This document shows positions 1 to 8,795 of a DNA stretch of 47,564 bases, one piece after another; the stretch's first letter is position 1; the number at the start of each line of letters is the position of its first letter. The translations under genes and the position numbers were made by a program. This DNA comes from CAZDKK01 sp964603725 (lineage in GTDB: Bacteria; Eisenbacteria; RBG-16-71-46; CAIMUX01; WJJG01). A model generated the notes under the pieces. That model did not search any database. It was not told the origin of the DNA and worked only from the letters and a program-made list of their open reading frames with translations. The stretch is from positions 1 to 47,564 of the forward strand of contig CAZRWW010000038.1 of NCBI GenBank assembly GCA_964603725.1. Direction: 5' to 3'.

Positions 1-222
1 CTCTCGGAGAGAGAGAACTTGGTCCTGCGCATCCGTTATGGTTTGATGGACGGCACACCCCGCAGCCTGACGCGCACGGGGCTGTTCCTGGGCGTGAGCC
101 GCGAGCGCGTCCGGCAGATCGAACGGCGGGCGCTCATGCGCCTGCGCGAGTGGATCGAGTCCGAGGAGCGCCGCGGGATGGAGACGCTCGAGCGGGTCGG
201 CACGGGGGCGTGGGTCTCCTGA
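1..222 (+). CDS. RNA polymerase sigma factor, sigma-70 family, C-terminal fragment
   Basis: The reading frame is open from base 1, so the gene enters from the left. The visible 73 residues are sigma region 4: LSERENLVLRIRYGL is the start of the helix-turn-helix domain that contacts the -35 element, and VSRERVRQIERRALMRLRE is the recognition helix typical of RpoD-like (group 1/2) factors. The short tail after region 4 is also usual for group 1/2 factors. Regions 1-3 lie outside the window, so primary and alternative sigma-70 types cannot be separated. The stop TGA is at 220-222 and apt follows 81 bp later on the same strand. Confidence 0.88.
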   Translation, partial: LSERENLVLRIRYGLMDGTPRSLTRTGLFLGVSRERVRQIERRALMRLREWIESEERRGMETLERVGTGAWVS

Positions 223-303
223 CCGGCCGAGGAGCGGGATGCCACGGCGCCGGGCACCTGGGCGCGGAGCGCTTGGCCGCCCAGGGCCAGGGAGCCAAGG
301 AGC

Positions 304-855
304 ATGGATCTGCAAAGCGCGCTGCACACGCGCATACGATCGGTTCCCGACTATCCGAAACCCGGGATTCTGTTCAAGGACATCACCCCCCTGCTGCAGG
401 ATCCCCCCCTCCTTTCACGGTGCGTCGGGGCCTTGATCGGGGCCTTCCCGGCCGGCGCCTTCGACATCATCGGCGGGATCGAGGCGCGCGGGTTCATCTT
501 CGGAGCCCTCGTGGCCCACACGGCCGGCAAGCCGTTCTTCCCCTTCCGCAAGCTGGGAAAGCTTCCCTACCAGTCCATTCGCGAGGCCTACGAGCTCGAA
601 TATGGCCAGGCCGAGATCGAGATCCACGTCGATGCGATCGCCCCCGGGCAGCGGGTCCTGATTGTCGATGACCTCCTGGCCACGGGCGGCACCGCCGCGG
701 CCGCCGCGCGCCTGGTCCGTCGCGCCGGCGGCGAGATCGCCGGGGCGGCCTTCGTCGTGGAGCTGACGTTCCTCGCCGGACGGCGGGCCTTGCACGAGGC
801 CGGGGTAGCCCCGGAACGGATCGTGAGCCTGGCCGGGTACGGAGTGGGGGAGTAG
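304..855 (+). CDS. apt: adenine phosphoribosyltransferase
   Basis: Purine salvage enzyme: adenine plus PRPP gives AMP and pyrophosphate, in the cytoplasm. The 183 residues are the normal size for bacterial Apt. The N-terminal VPDYPKPGILFKDITPLL is the family hallmark, followed by GGIEARGFIFG around residues 57-67 (base and PRPP contacts) and the PRPP-binding loop VLIVDDLLATGGT at 118-130. ATG 304 follows the purine-rich AGGGAGCCAAGGAGC, which contains a Shine-Dalgarno at good spacing. It sits between a sigma factor fragment and fhs on the same strand; the 109-bp gap to fhs suggests at most loose cotranscription. Confidence 0.95.
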   Translation: MDLQSALHTRIRSVPDYPKPGILFKDITPLLQDPPLLSRCVGALIGAFPAGAFDIIGGIEARGFIFGALVAHTAGKPFFPFRKLGKLPYQSIREAYELEYGQAEIEIHVDAIAPGQRVLIVDDLLATGGTAAAAARLVRRAGGEIAGAAFVVELTFLAGRRALHEAGVAPERIVSLAGYGVGE

Positions 856-964
856 GGGTGCGCGACGGGGCACGCCCGGCGCGAGCCCGGGGTGCGGGGC
901 GCCGGCGACGATCGGCCCGGGTCGGCGGCTCCGTGGTCATCGAACTGCCAGCGAGGAGCCGAGC

Positions 965-2632
965 ATGTCACACGACCACCTGCCCGACGCCGCGGCCCCG
1001 CGCCCGATCGTGGAGATCGCCGCGCAACTCGACCTCGCGCCCCAGGACCTGGTCCTCTACGGAGAGCATCAGGCCAAAGTGAAGCTCCCGGTGCGCGAAC
1101 GCCCGCGCCAGCGGCCGCGGCCGGCCCGCCTGATCCTGGTCTCGGCGATCACACCGACGCCCGCGGGCGAGGGGAAGACGACCACGACGATCGGCCTGGG
1201 CCAGGCCTTTCGGCGCCTCGGCCAATCCGTCTGCCTCGCGCTGCGCCAGCCGTCGCTCGGGCCGTGCATGGGCATGAAAGGCGGCGCCACCGGCGGCGGC
1301 CGCAGCCGGCTGCTCCCGGCCGACTCGATCAACCTGCACTTCACCGGCGACTTCCACGCCGTCACCTACGCCCACAACCTGCTGGCCGCGCTGCTCGACA
1401 ACCACATCCACCACGACAACCCCCTGCGCGTTGACCCGCGCCGCGTGCTCTGGCGGCGGGTGATCGACCTCAATGACCGCGCCCTCCGTGACGTGGTCAT
1501 CGGGCTGGGCGGCGTCTTGCAGGGCGTGCCGCGCGAGACCGGCTTCGACATCACGGCGGCGTCCGAGGTGATGGCCATGCTCTGCCTGTGCGAGGACCTC
1601 GAGGACCTGCGGGCGCGCCTGGATCGCACCTTGATCGCCTTCACCTACGACGGCGAGCCGGTGACCGCGGGGAAGCTGCAGGCCAGCGGGGCGATGCTGG
1701 CGCTCCTGAAAGACGCGATCCAGCCGAACCTGGTGCAGACGCTCGAAGGCGCGCCCGCCCTCGTGCATGGCGGCCCGTTCGCCAACATCGCGCACGGCTG
1801 CAACAGCGTGATCGCCACCAAGATGGCGCTCCATCTGAGCGATTGGGCGCTCACCGAGGCCGGCTTCGGCTTCGACCTGGGCGCGGAGAAGTTCTTCGAC
1901 ATCAAGTGCATGAGCGCGGGGCTCGACACCGCCGCGGTCGTGCTCGTGGCCACCGTCCGCGCGCTGAAGCTCCACGGCGGCGCCAAGCTGCGGGAGCTGG
2001 AGACGCCCGACCCGGGCGCCGTCGAGCACGGGTTGGTCAACCTGGACAAGCACATCGAGAACACCGCGATCTTCTGCGAGCGGCCCGTGGTGGCGCTCAA
2101 CCGCTTCACGGCGGATACGGAGGAGGAGCTCGACGTGGTGCGCCGTCACTGCCGCGAACTGCGCGTGCCCTTCGCCGTGACCGACCACTTCGCCCGCGGC
2201 GGCGAGGGCGCGCTCGAGCTGGCCGAGGTGGTGATCAACCGGGCCGAGGAGGTGAGCCGGCACTTCTGCCCGCTGTATAGCTGGGCATCCCCCGTTCCGG
2301 AGAAGATCCTGCGCGTGGCCCAGCGGATGTATGGCGCGCGTGACCTCGACATCACGCCCGCGGCCCAGCGCGACCTGAAGGAGATCGAGCGTCTCGGCTA
2401 TGGGGGTCTGCCGATCTGCATCGCCAAGACCGAGAAATCGCTCTCCGACGACCCGCGCCAGCGCGGGCGGCCGGAGGACTTCGCGATCACCGTCAGCCGC
2501 GTGCTCATCAACGCCGGCGCCGGATTCCTGGTGGTCATGTTGGGCGACGTCATCCGCATGCCGGGGCTGCCCGAGCGCCCGGCCGCCGAGCGGATCGATG
2601 TGCGCGACGGCCGGATCGTGGGGTTGAGCTAG
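965..2632 (+). CDS. fhs: formate--tetrahydrofolate ligase
   Basis: Formyltetrahydrofolate synthetase: ATP-dependent activation of formate onto tetrahydrofolate, feeding the one-carbon pool for purines and formyl-Met, or acting in formate/acetogenic metabolism. The 555 residues match the family length. Visible landmarks are the P-loop-like TPAGEGKTTTTIGLGQA near residues 65-81, LGPCMGMKGGATGGG just after it, and the conserved INLHFTGDFHAV segment. GAGGAG lies about 6 nt before ATG 965. It ends 11 bp from the convergent lipoprotein gene with no obvious terminator hairpin between them. No other Wood-Ljungdahl genes are in view, so a role in one-carbon supply is the safer reading. Confidence 0.96.
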   Translation: MSHDHLPDAAAPRPIVEIAAQLDLAPQDLVLYGEHQAKVKLPVRERPRQRPRPARLILVSAITPTPAGEGKTTTTIGLGQAFRRLGQSVCLALRQPSLGPCMGMKGGATGGGRSRLLPADSINLHFTGDFHAVTYAHNLLAALLDNHIHHDNPLRVDPRRVLWRRVIDLNDRALRDVVIGLGGVLQGVPRETGFDITAASEVMAMLCLCEDLEDLRARLDRTLIAFTYDGEPVTAGKLQASGAMLALLKDAIQPNLVQTLEGAPALVHGGPFANIAHGCNSVIATKMALHLSDWALTEAGFGFDLGAEKFFDIKCMSAGLDTAAVVLVATVRALKLHGGAKLRELETPDPGAVEHGLVNLDKHIENTAIFCERPVVALNRFTADTEEELDVVRRHCRELRVPFAVTDHFARGGEGALELAEVVINRAEEVSRHFCPLYSWASPVPEKILRVAQRMYGARDLDITPAAQRDLKEIERLGYGGLPICIAKTEKSLSDDPRQRGRPEDFAITVSRVLINAGAGFLVVMLGDVIRMPGLPERPAAERIDVRDGRIVGLS

Positions 2633-2643
2633 GCTGGCCGCTC

Positions 2644-5097
2644 TTACGGCTCCCACCGGTAGAAGTAACGCCGCCCGATACGCCCCGTGTAGCCGCCCGA
2701 GTAGACGCTGAAGACCAGCCGTTCCTGGGCGGGATAGGGGCCTACCATGGGCACGATGTGCCGCGTGGTCTGCGTGCCGCTGCCGGTGACCGTCGGGGGC
2801 AGCGTGCCCCAAGCGTCGATGTAGGTCCAGCCGAGCGATTGGTTCGAGTGCGTCGGCGGGCTGTCGGCGCGGACGATGCTGGTGGCGACGGTGATGGTGA
2901 CGCTCAGCTCCTCGCCGGGATGGAGCTCCGCGGGAGGCACCGTCCACGTGCCGGTCACCAGGGTTTCCCAGTCCAGGTCGGTGGGCTCGGTGAAGTTGGG
3001 ATTGTCGTAGCCGCAGCGCAGCGTGTACGAAGAGCTGCCTGCGTTCAGCTCCGCGATGTTGCACCAGATGCTCGTCGTCGCGGGCCAGTCGACCACCTCG
3101 ACCTCGAGCAGCGTCCAGTGGCCGACGCCGGTCACCACGAAATCGACGCCGTTGCTCGTCAAGCCGCCGCGCGTGACCGTCACCGGGCCGCTGCGCGCGC
3201 CGGCCGGCACGCTCGCCGTGATGGCGGCATCACTCCAGGATGAGACGCTGGCGGCCGTGCCGTTGAAGGAGACGCTGCCCCCGCCCTGAGCCGGGCCGAA
3301 GTTACGACCTTGGATGGTCACCGCGGTTCCCGGGGCGCCGCTGCCCGGGGAAAGGTCGGCGATGACGGGCGGAAAGTTGACCACGAGGTTGCCCAGGTCC
3401 TGGCGTGTGGACGTCGGCTGGTCCCAGTCGATCTGGATGGCGACGTAGGCGGTGTCGGGACCCTTGATCGCGCGCAACTCGCTCGCTCCCCCGAAGACGC
3501 CGCCGGTCACCGCGAACTTGCCGTCGCCGGCCGATTCGAGGCTCGAGAATCCACCCTGGTAGACCACCGGCCCGGGCCGGCTCACAGCCGTCGTGGTCAC
3601 GCCGGGCACCCCCGCACCGGTGGCATCGACGTAGCGCCCCTGGATGGCGTATCGCCAACCGCACCGCTGCAGCAGTGCCGGCAGCTTGGTCGCCTGGCCG
3701 CCGAGGCGCGCCTCGATGCGAGCGCGCAGCGTGTTGATGTCCGTCGCGCCTTCCGCGACGATCTCGTAGATCTCGCCCCAGGAGAGATTCACGACCGGCG
3801 CGGGCACGAACTGGCCGGTGACCAGATCCCGCATCGCGCCGGCGGAGCGGCCCAGGTTGGCCAGCATGACGGCGCCGAATCCCTCGACGCCGGGGAAGTC
3901 CGTGTCCGCGGGCCGCATGCCCGAGAAGATCACGTAGGGATCGTACAGGTCATAGCTCTTGACGCTCCCGACCAGGTGGAACTCCACCAGGTAGGCGTAC
4001 TCCTCCAGGACGATGCCGCGGCCGAGCACGTCACGGATGCCGTGACCCGTGTCCCAGACCGGCGCCTGGCCCTCCAGCGTCGACCAGGTGTCGTCGCCCA
4101 CCAGGATGTGCGTGAAATGGTGGCCGAGCTCGTGGGCGACGTTTCCGGCATTCGCGCTTGTCCGGTAATGCAAGGTGGGATGGACCATGCGGCCATGGGA
4201 GCCCAGGGAGCGCATCCAGAAGCCCTGGTAGTAGAAGCCGTCGAAGGTGTAGTGCGCGCTCAGTCGGCCCCGCGCCTCCCGCTGGGCGGGCGTTCGGCGC
4301 GCGGGCGTCAGCGCGGCCAGAAGATCATCGAGGTAGGAAGAGGCCTGCAGCTCGATGTTGAGCATCGTGTCGATGACGCTGGCTCCGGCGGGGATCGAGG
4401 AGATCCAGTACTTGTTGAAGCCCCCGGGAGGCGTGGCCTGCAGCGAGAGGACCGCGGCGCCGCCCCGCGCCGCGGGGGCGGGTCCCGGCGCCGCCGCGCT
4501 GCTCCCGTAGGGCATCGTGAGCAAGCAGGCGATCTTGCCGCCCAGCGTGTCGACCTCAGGGACGCTCACCCAGCGGGGCTCACCCGCGGGCTCGTTGATG
4601 GCGCCGCGGACAGCGCCGTGGCCGAAGACCAAGACCCGCCCGGCACCGGCGGCGTCGACCAGCAGCTGCACTTCCTCGTCGCCGTCGTACTCGACCGAGA
4701 TCCCCTGACCTGCGTAGGGCGGGGTCGGTCCCGACACGATGGGCGCCACTCGCAGGGTGTTGTCGCCCCCCTCCGGGAAGCGGAACTCCGTCCCACTGGC
4801 GGCATCGGTCACGATGGCGCCCGGGGTTCCCGGAACCGGGTGCTCCGCGACAGGTCCCAGCTCCCACTGGACCGGGTTGTCGTCGGGCACCGGGCCGAGC
4901 CGGTCGCGGTCGGCGCAGGAGGCGCCGAGCAGCAGCAGCAGCACAGCCAGGGAGCCCGTCGCCACGCGCCGCAGGGCTGCCACCGCCTGCGCGAACGGAT
5001 CCTGGCCCCGGCTCCCTGCGCGGCGGTTCGAGATCCTGGCAGCCGGACGCGTGACCTTCAGGCCCGTGATGGTCTTGATGATGTGGGAGAAACGCAT
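2644..5097 (-). CDS. putative lipoprotein with zincin-type HExxH motif and IPT/TIG domain
   Basis: About 817 residues, exported. The start is taken at ATG 5097 (MRFSHIIK), preceded by GGAGGGG in the mRNA. The n-region is unusually long: the hydrophobic core LAVLLLLLGAS ends at Cys61, a plausible but weak lipobox, and a GTG at residue 46 could be the true start. The motif HELGHH at residues 322-327 is a zinc metallopeptidase HExxH signature (gluzincin/metzincin type). Downstream are a carboxypeptidase-regulatory-like beta domain (roughly 515-575) and an IPT/TIG immunoglobulin-like domain around 585-665 beginning PPVIADLSPGSGAPGT. I do not recognise the family as a whole. A secreted or surface-anchored protease is the inference; the third zinc ligand was not identified. 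Confidence 0.75.
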   Translation of the reverse strand: MRFSHIIKTITGLKVTRPAARISNRRAGSRGQDPFAQAVAALRRVATGSLAVLLLLLGASCADRDRLGPVPDDNPVQWELGPVAEHPVPGTPGAIVTDAASGTEFRFPEGGDNTLRVAPIVSGPTPPYAGQGISVEYDGDEEVQLLVDAAGAGRVLVFGHGAVRGAINEPAGEPRWVSVPEVDTLGGKIACLLTMPYGSSAAAPGPAPAARGGAAVLSLQATPPGGFNKYWISSIPAGASVIDTMLNIELQASSYLDDLLAALTPARRTPAQREARGRLSAHYTFDGFYYQGFWMRSLGSHGRMVHPTLHYRTSANAGNVAHELGHHFTHILVGDDTWSTLEGQAPVWDTGHGIRDVLGRGIVLEEYAYLVEFHLVGSVKSYDLYDPYVIFSGMRPADTDFPGVEGFGAVMLANLGRSAGAMRDLVTGQFVPAPVVNLSWGEIYEIVAEGATDINTLRARIEARLGGQATKLPALLQRCGWRYAIQGRYVDATGAGVPGVTTTAVSRPGPVVYQGGFSSLESAGDGKFAVTGGVFGGASELRAIKGPDTAYVAIQIDWDQPTSTRQDLGNLVVNFPPVIADLSPGSGAPGTAVTIQGRNFGPAQGGGSVSFNGTAASVSSWSDAAITASVPAGARSGPVTVTRGGLTSNGVDFVVTGVGHWTLLEVEVVDWPATTSIWCNIAELNAGSSSYTLRCGYDNPNFTEPTDLDWETLVTGTWTVPPAELHPGEELSVTITVATSIVRADSPPTHSNQSLGWTYIDAWGTLPPTVTGSGTQTTRHIVPMVGPYPAQERLVFSVYSGGYTGRIGRRYFYRWEP

Positions 5098-5165
5098 GTC
5101 GAACACCCCTCCGCGGACCCCCGCCGGCCGGCGTGGCCGGCGGCAGGCGGCGAAAGCGCCCTGCG

Positions 5166-5237
5166 CCGAACCCGCAAACTTCACCGAACCCGCAAGCTTC
5201 ACCGAACTCGCAAGCTTCACCGAATCCGCAAGCTTAG
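5166..5237. repeat. tandem repeat, 18 bp x 4
   Basis: Four head-to-tail copies of an 18-bp unit (CCGAACCCGCAAGCTTCA with one or two changes per copy). The array starts 69 bp upstream of the lipoprotein start codon. Each copy contains TTCACC, and the last copy supplies a -35-like hexamer to the possible plus-strand promoter next to it. Confidence 0.95.
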
Positions 5238-5244
5238 ATAGAAT
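5216..5244 (+). promoter_or_regulatory. possible promoter overlapping the 18-bp repeat
   Basis: TTCACC (5216-5221), a 17-bp spacer and TAGAAT (5239-5244) resemble a sigma-70 promoter reading toward the S46 peptidase. The -35 match is only four of six and the leader would be about 220 nt, so this is a weak call. Confidence 0.3.
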
Positions 5245-5464
5245 TGCGGCACGGTGCATGGAGCCCAGGAGCCTTCTCTGCTCCCCTAAGGGCAATTCTG
5301 TGGCGCCTGCTTGCCCCACCACGAGCCCCTGGGCTCGCGCGCTGGGTTGGGGTACTCTCGCCCGATCCGAGCTGTCCTGACAGGGGGGGAGGGTTCCCCG
5401 GCCGCCCGGGCTGGCATGGTCCTCTCCGCCGATCCGGCGCCTCCCGGCGCCGAAGGGGGTGTTC

Positions 5465-7654
5465 ATGCGCGGCGTTCTCCTTCACGTGACGGTCTTCTGC
5501 CTCACGCTGGCCGGCGGCCCGGTCTCCGCGTTCGCCGAGGAGGGCATGTGGCTGCCCAGCCAGCTCCCCGAGCTGGCCGAGGAGCTGCAGGCGGCCGGGC
5601 TCGAGCTGGACGCCGAGAAGCTGGGCGATCTGTCGAGCTATCCGCTGGGCGCGGTCGTGTCGCTCGGCGGCTGCACCGCCTCGTTCGTCTCGGATCAGGG
5701 CCTGGTCGTCACCAATCACCACTGCGCCTACGGTTCGATCCAGCACAACTCGACCGCTCAGAACAACATCCTCGAACAGGGCTTCCTGGCGCGGACGCTC
5801 GCCGAGGAACTACCCGCGGCGCCGGGGTCGCGCGTCCTGGTGACCATCGCGATCGAGGACGTCACCGCGCGGATCCTCGCCGCGGTGCCCGCGGGCGCGC
5901 GGGGCCAGGAGCGTCATGACGCCATCGAGGCGGCCGAGAAGGCGCTCGTGGCCGAGTGCGAAGCGGCGGAGGGCGTGCGTTGCCGCGTGAGCTCGTTCCA
6001 CGGCGGCCTCATCTACCAGCTCATCACCCAGCTCGAGATCCGCGACGTGCGGCTGGTCTACGCGCCCGCGCGCTCGGTGGGCAAGTACGGCGGCGAGGTG
6101 GACAACTGGATGTGGCCGCGGCACACCGGAGACTTCTCCTTCTTCCGCGCCTACGTCGGTCCCGACGGCCGGCCGGCTGATCCGTCGCCCGAGAACGTGC
6201 CCTATCGCCCGCGCCACTGGCTGCGTGTGGCGCCGGGCGGTGTGGCCGACGGCGACTTCGTGATGGTCGCCGGCTACCCGGGCCGCACGAGCCGCTACCG
6301 GCTGGCGGATGAGGTCGCGCACACCGTCGACTGGTACTATCCCGCGTCGATCAAGGTGAATCGCGAGCTGCTCGGGCACATCGAGCGGGCTCTGGAGCGC
6401 TATCCCGACGCGCGGCTGACGCTCGCGCCGATGCTGTCCGGAATCCACAACCGGACGAAGAACAACGAGGGGATGCTGGTGGGATTCGACCGCGCCGACG
6501 TCATCGGGGCCAAGCGCGCGTTCGAGGCCGATCTGGCGACCTGGATCGCGGCCGATCAGGAGCGCGCCGCGCGCTACGGCGACGTCCTGGGCGAGCTGCG
6601 CGCGCTGGTCGCGGAGGAGCAGCGCGATCGCGAGCGGGAGCTCTACTGGGGGATCGTGAACCGCTGGCCGATGTTGAGCGCCGCCTCCACGCTCTATCGC
6701 CTCGCCCAGGAGCGCCGCAAGCCTGACCTGGAGCGCGAGCCCGGCTATCAAGAACGCGACCTGCGCCGGATCCGCGAGCGCATGGAGCGCATCGAGACGA
6801 GCTACGACGCGCGCGTGGATCGTCTGGTCGCCTTCGATCGCATCAAGATGTACGCCTCCCTGCCCGCCGCGCAGCGCGTGGAGGTCTTTGATCAACACCT
6901 GGGCCTGGCCGGCAGCGACGCGCTCGGCGAGGCTGCCCTCAACCGCACGCTGGACGCGATGTACGGGGGCACGCGCCTGGACGATCTCGCCACCCGGCTC
7001 GCGTGGATGGAGGCCGATGTCGCCGCCTTCGCGGCGAGCGATGATCCCTTCATCCGCCTGGCGGTCGTGCTCTATCCCGTCGACCTCGCCGACGAGGCGC
7101 GGGAGAAGACCCTTGCCGGCCACTTCCAGGAGGTCCGCCCGCGCTTCATGGAGGCGTTGATCGCCTACCAGCGCGCGCGCGGGATTCCGGTCTACCCGGA
7201 TGCCAATGCGACCCTGCGCGTGACCTACGGCGAGGTCGCCGGCTACCACCCGCATGACGGCGTGTATTACGAGCCCTTCACGACGCTGGCAGGGCTGCTG
7301 GAAAAGGAAACGGGTGCCGAGCCCTATGATTCCCCCCCCGCCCTGCTGGCCGCGATCCGCTCAGGCGACCGCGGCCCCTACACCCTGGCGCCCCGCGGCT
7401 CCGTGCCCGTGAACTTCCTCTCGACGTTGGACACCACCGGCGGCAACTCCGGCTCGCCCACGCTCAACGGCCGCGGCGAGCTCGTGGGTCTCCTGTTCGA
7501 CGGCGCCTGGGAGAGCCTGCTGTCGGACTACTACTACGAGCCCGAGCGCGTGCGGTCGATCCACGCGGACGTGCGGTACATGCTGTGGGTGATGGATCGC
7601 GTGGATGGGGCGCACGGGTTGCTGCGCGAGATGGAGGTAGAGCCTCGTTTCTGA
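5465..7654 (+). CDS. S46 family dipeptidyl-peptidase (DPP7-type)
   Basis: Secreted or periplasmic serine exopeptidase that releases dipeptides from peptide N-termini; 729 residues, usual for S46. ATG 5465 is preferred over the GTG at 5459 because AAGGGGG directly precedes it at workable spacing. An N-terminal signal peptide ends near AFAEEG, and the family opening EEGMWLPSQLPEL follows. Chymotrypsin-like catalytic elements are visible: VVTNHHCAYG with His85/86, VDNWMWPRHTGDFSFFRAY with the Asp around residue 220, and GGNSGSP with Ser662. Gly680, 18 residues after the Ser, is at the position where DPP7 has Gly and DPP11 has Arg, so hydrophobic or aliphatic rather than acidic P1 preference is inferred. 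S46 peptidases are typical of FCB bacteria that use peptides as a carbon source. Confidence 0.93.
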   Translation: MRGVLLHVTVFCLTLAGGPVSAFAEEGMWLPSQLPELAEELQAAGLELDAEKLGDLSSYPLGAVVSLGGCTASFVSDQGLVVTNHHCAYGSIQHNSTAQNNILEQGFLARTLAEELPAAPGSRVLVTIAIEDVTARILAAVPAGARGQERHDAIEAAEKALVAECEAAEGVRCRVSSFHGGLIYQLITQLEIRDVRLVYAPARSVGKYGGEVDNWMWPRHTGDFSFFRAYVGPDGRPADPSPENVPYRPRHWLRVAPGGVADGDFVMVAGYPGRTSRYRLADEVAHTVDWYYPASIKVNRELLGHIERALERYPDARLTLAPMLSGIHNRTKNNEGMLVGFDRADVIGAKRAFEADLATWIAADQERAARYGDVLGELRALVAEEQRDRERELYWGIVNRWPMLSAASTLYRLAQERRKPDLEREPGYQERDLRRIRERMERIETSYDARVDRLVAFDRIKMYASLPAAQRVEVFDQHLGLAGSDALGEAALNRTLDAMYGGTRLDDLATRLAWMEADVAAFAASDDPFIRLAVVLYPVDLADEAREKTLAGHFQEVRPRFMEALIAYQRARGIPVYPDANATLRVTYGEVAGYHPHDGVYYEPFTTLAGLLEKETGAEPYDSPPALLAAIRSGDRGPYTLAPRGSVPVNFLSTLDTTGGNSGSPTLNGRGELVGLLFDGAWESLLSDYYYEPERVRSIHADVRYMLWVMDRVDGAHGLLREMEVEPRF

Positions 7655-7689
7655 AGCAGGCGCGGTCTCGACCGGGTGTCACGACACGC

Positions 7690-8409
7690 TCAGGGCCGGA
7701 AGAGGGTGCGTATGCGGCCGAAGCTGGCCTTCCGGACCGGCGTCGGTTCATCCACTGAGATCACGATGCGGTCGAAGCTCGATGATCCCGTCTGGCCGGG
7801 CTCCACGTCATTCACGAGGAAGAGCTTCGCGGCGGCGCCCAGCGCGGCCCGGGTGAAGGTCGGGAAGGCCACCCCATAGGGAATGAACCCCGAATCGAAG
7901 GGGGGCAGATCGGTGACGATGCGGAAGCCTGTCGTACCCAACTCCAGCGTTAGGCACAGCGGTGCACCCGTGTAGCCGCTCAGATAGCCGGCAACATAAT
8001 TCTGTTCCCCCCCTGACCCATCGGCCGCGACCACATAGATGCGGCCGTCTACGACGCGCAGCATCGCCCCGAACCGGCTACTCAGGCTGCTGCAGTAGAA
8101 CCCGGCTCCCCCTTGCGCGGCGCCGCCGACACCTGCGATCCACAGGTTCATCGTGACCTCGCCCGCGCTCGGATCCACCTCCGCATCCGACCCGATGACC
8201 ACCTTGCTGTAGAGCAGATCGACCACGGTGCCCCACTCGATCACCGTGCCGGTTCCCATGGCCTGAAACCATCCGGCCGGCACTCCGCCGGAACCCCCAT
8301 CGAAGTGGTCGTCAAAGACGATCGTGGCCGGCGACGGCGACGGAGTCGCGCCGAGCAGGCACGTGGCCAACAGGAATGTTGCCCGATATCGACGTGGGCA
8401 GCTGTTCAT
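7690..8409 (-). CDS. secreted protein with SFGRIRTLF C-terminal tail
   Basis: 239 residues with a cleavable signal peptide (basic MNSCPRRYR, hydrophobic core, likely cleavage near PSPAT). The mature part begins IVFDDHFDGGSGGVPAGW, an opening common in secreted concanavalin-like beta-sandwich proteins, and the rest is beta-rich with many Gly, Thr and Ser. GGAGGT stands 6 nt before ATG 8409. The last residues, KASFGRIRTLFRP, match in pattern the C-terminus of the beta-helix protein at 12020-13096 (CSWGAIKSLFHRRR), which suggests a shared sorting tail. No catalytic motif is visible. Convergent with the S46 peptidase gene, 35 bp apart. Confidence 0.75.
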   Translation of the reverse strand: MNSCPRRYRATFLLATCLLGATPSPSPATIVFDDHFDGGSGGVPAGWFQAMGTGTVIEWGTVVDLLYSKVVIGSDAEVDPSAGEVTMNLWIAGVGGAAQGGAGFYCSSLSSRFGAMLRVVDGRIYVVAADGSGGEQNYVAGYLSGYTGAPLCLTLELGTTGFRIVTDLPPFDSGFIPYGVAFPTFTRAALGAAAKLFLVNDVEPGQTGSSSFDRIVISVDEPTPVRKASFGRIRTLFRP

Positions 8410-8795
8410 GGCCGACCTCCATGGTTGCTTGGGCTCCAGTCCGGCATGGTGGAACCGGCAGTCGCTGCGGGCGCGAGGCCTGATTCCATTCTAACACCAG
8501 AACCCAAGATCGGGTTGGGATCGCGCTGCGCGCAGTTCAGCAGCTCGATGGGCGGCGCGAACGGTCCCCTGGCGGTCTCCGGCAACGGCGGTCATGTCGC
8601 ATGCCGGCACCCTCGCTGCCGGCTGGTGCGCATGCACAAACTCGGGGCAACCGGCCAGGGCAAACAGGACCGGGAGCCGCCAGGATCGGAGCCCGTGACG
8701 AGCCCGGCGGGGCACGGGCGATAGATCAGGGCCCATGACGGGCCCGCAGGGTCCCCGGTCCCCGGCGCACCAGTGTCATTAGCGTTCCGCGGGCC
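8410..8795. other. intergenic region, 386 bp
   Basis: Lies between two minus-strand genes. Short open frames here lack ribosome-binding sites and family signatures. The sequence around 8729-8745 contains GGGCCC on both sides of ATGAC and could fold into a GC-rich hairpin after the propeller gene, but there is no U-run. I see no gene or clear promoter. Confidence 0.5.

Larger units (their letters stand above)
5098..5464. other. divergent intergenic region, 367 bp
   Basis: Lies between the minus-strand lipoprotein gene and the plus-strand S46 peptidase gene. It holds a four-copy 18-bp tandem repeat (5166-5237), a possible plus-strand promoter at its edge and a long leader of about 220 nt before the peptidase start. 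I see no small gene in it. Confidence 0.7.

Noticed and set aside
968..3064. Long open frame antisense to fhs and the lipoprotein 3' end
   Set aside because: The composition is Arg/His/Gln-rich shadow coding caused by high G+C; no domain or ribosome-binding site, and it overlaps well-supported genes.
8491..8736. Small minus-strand open frame with a hydrophobic stretch in the intergenic region
   Set aside because: No ribosome-binding site, poor codon pattern and no lipobox at a sensible position.
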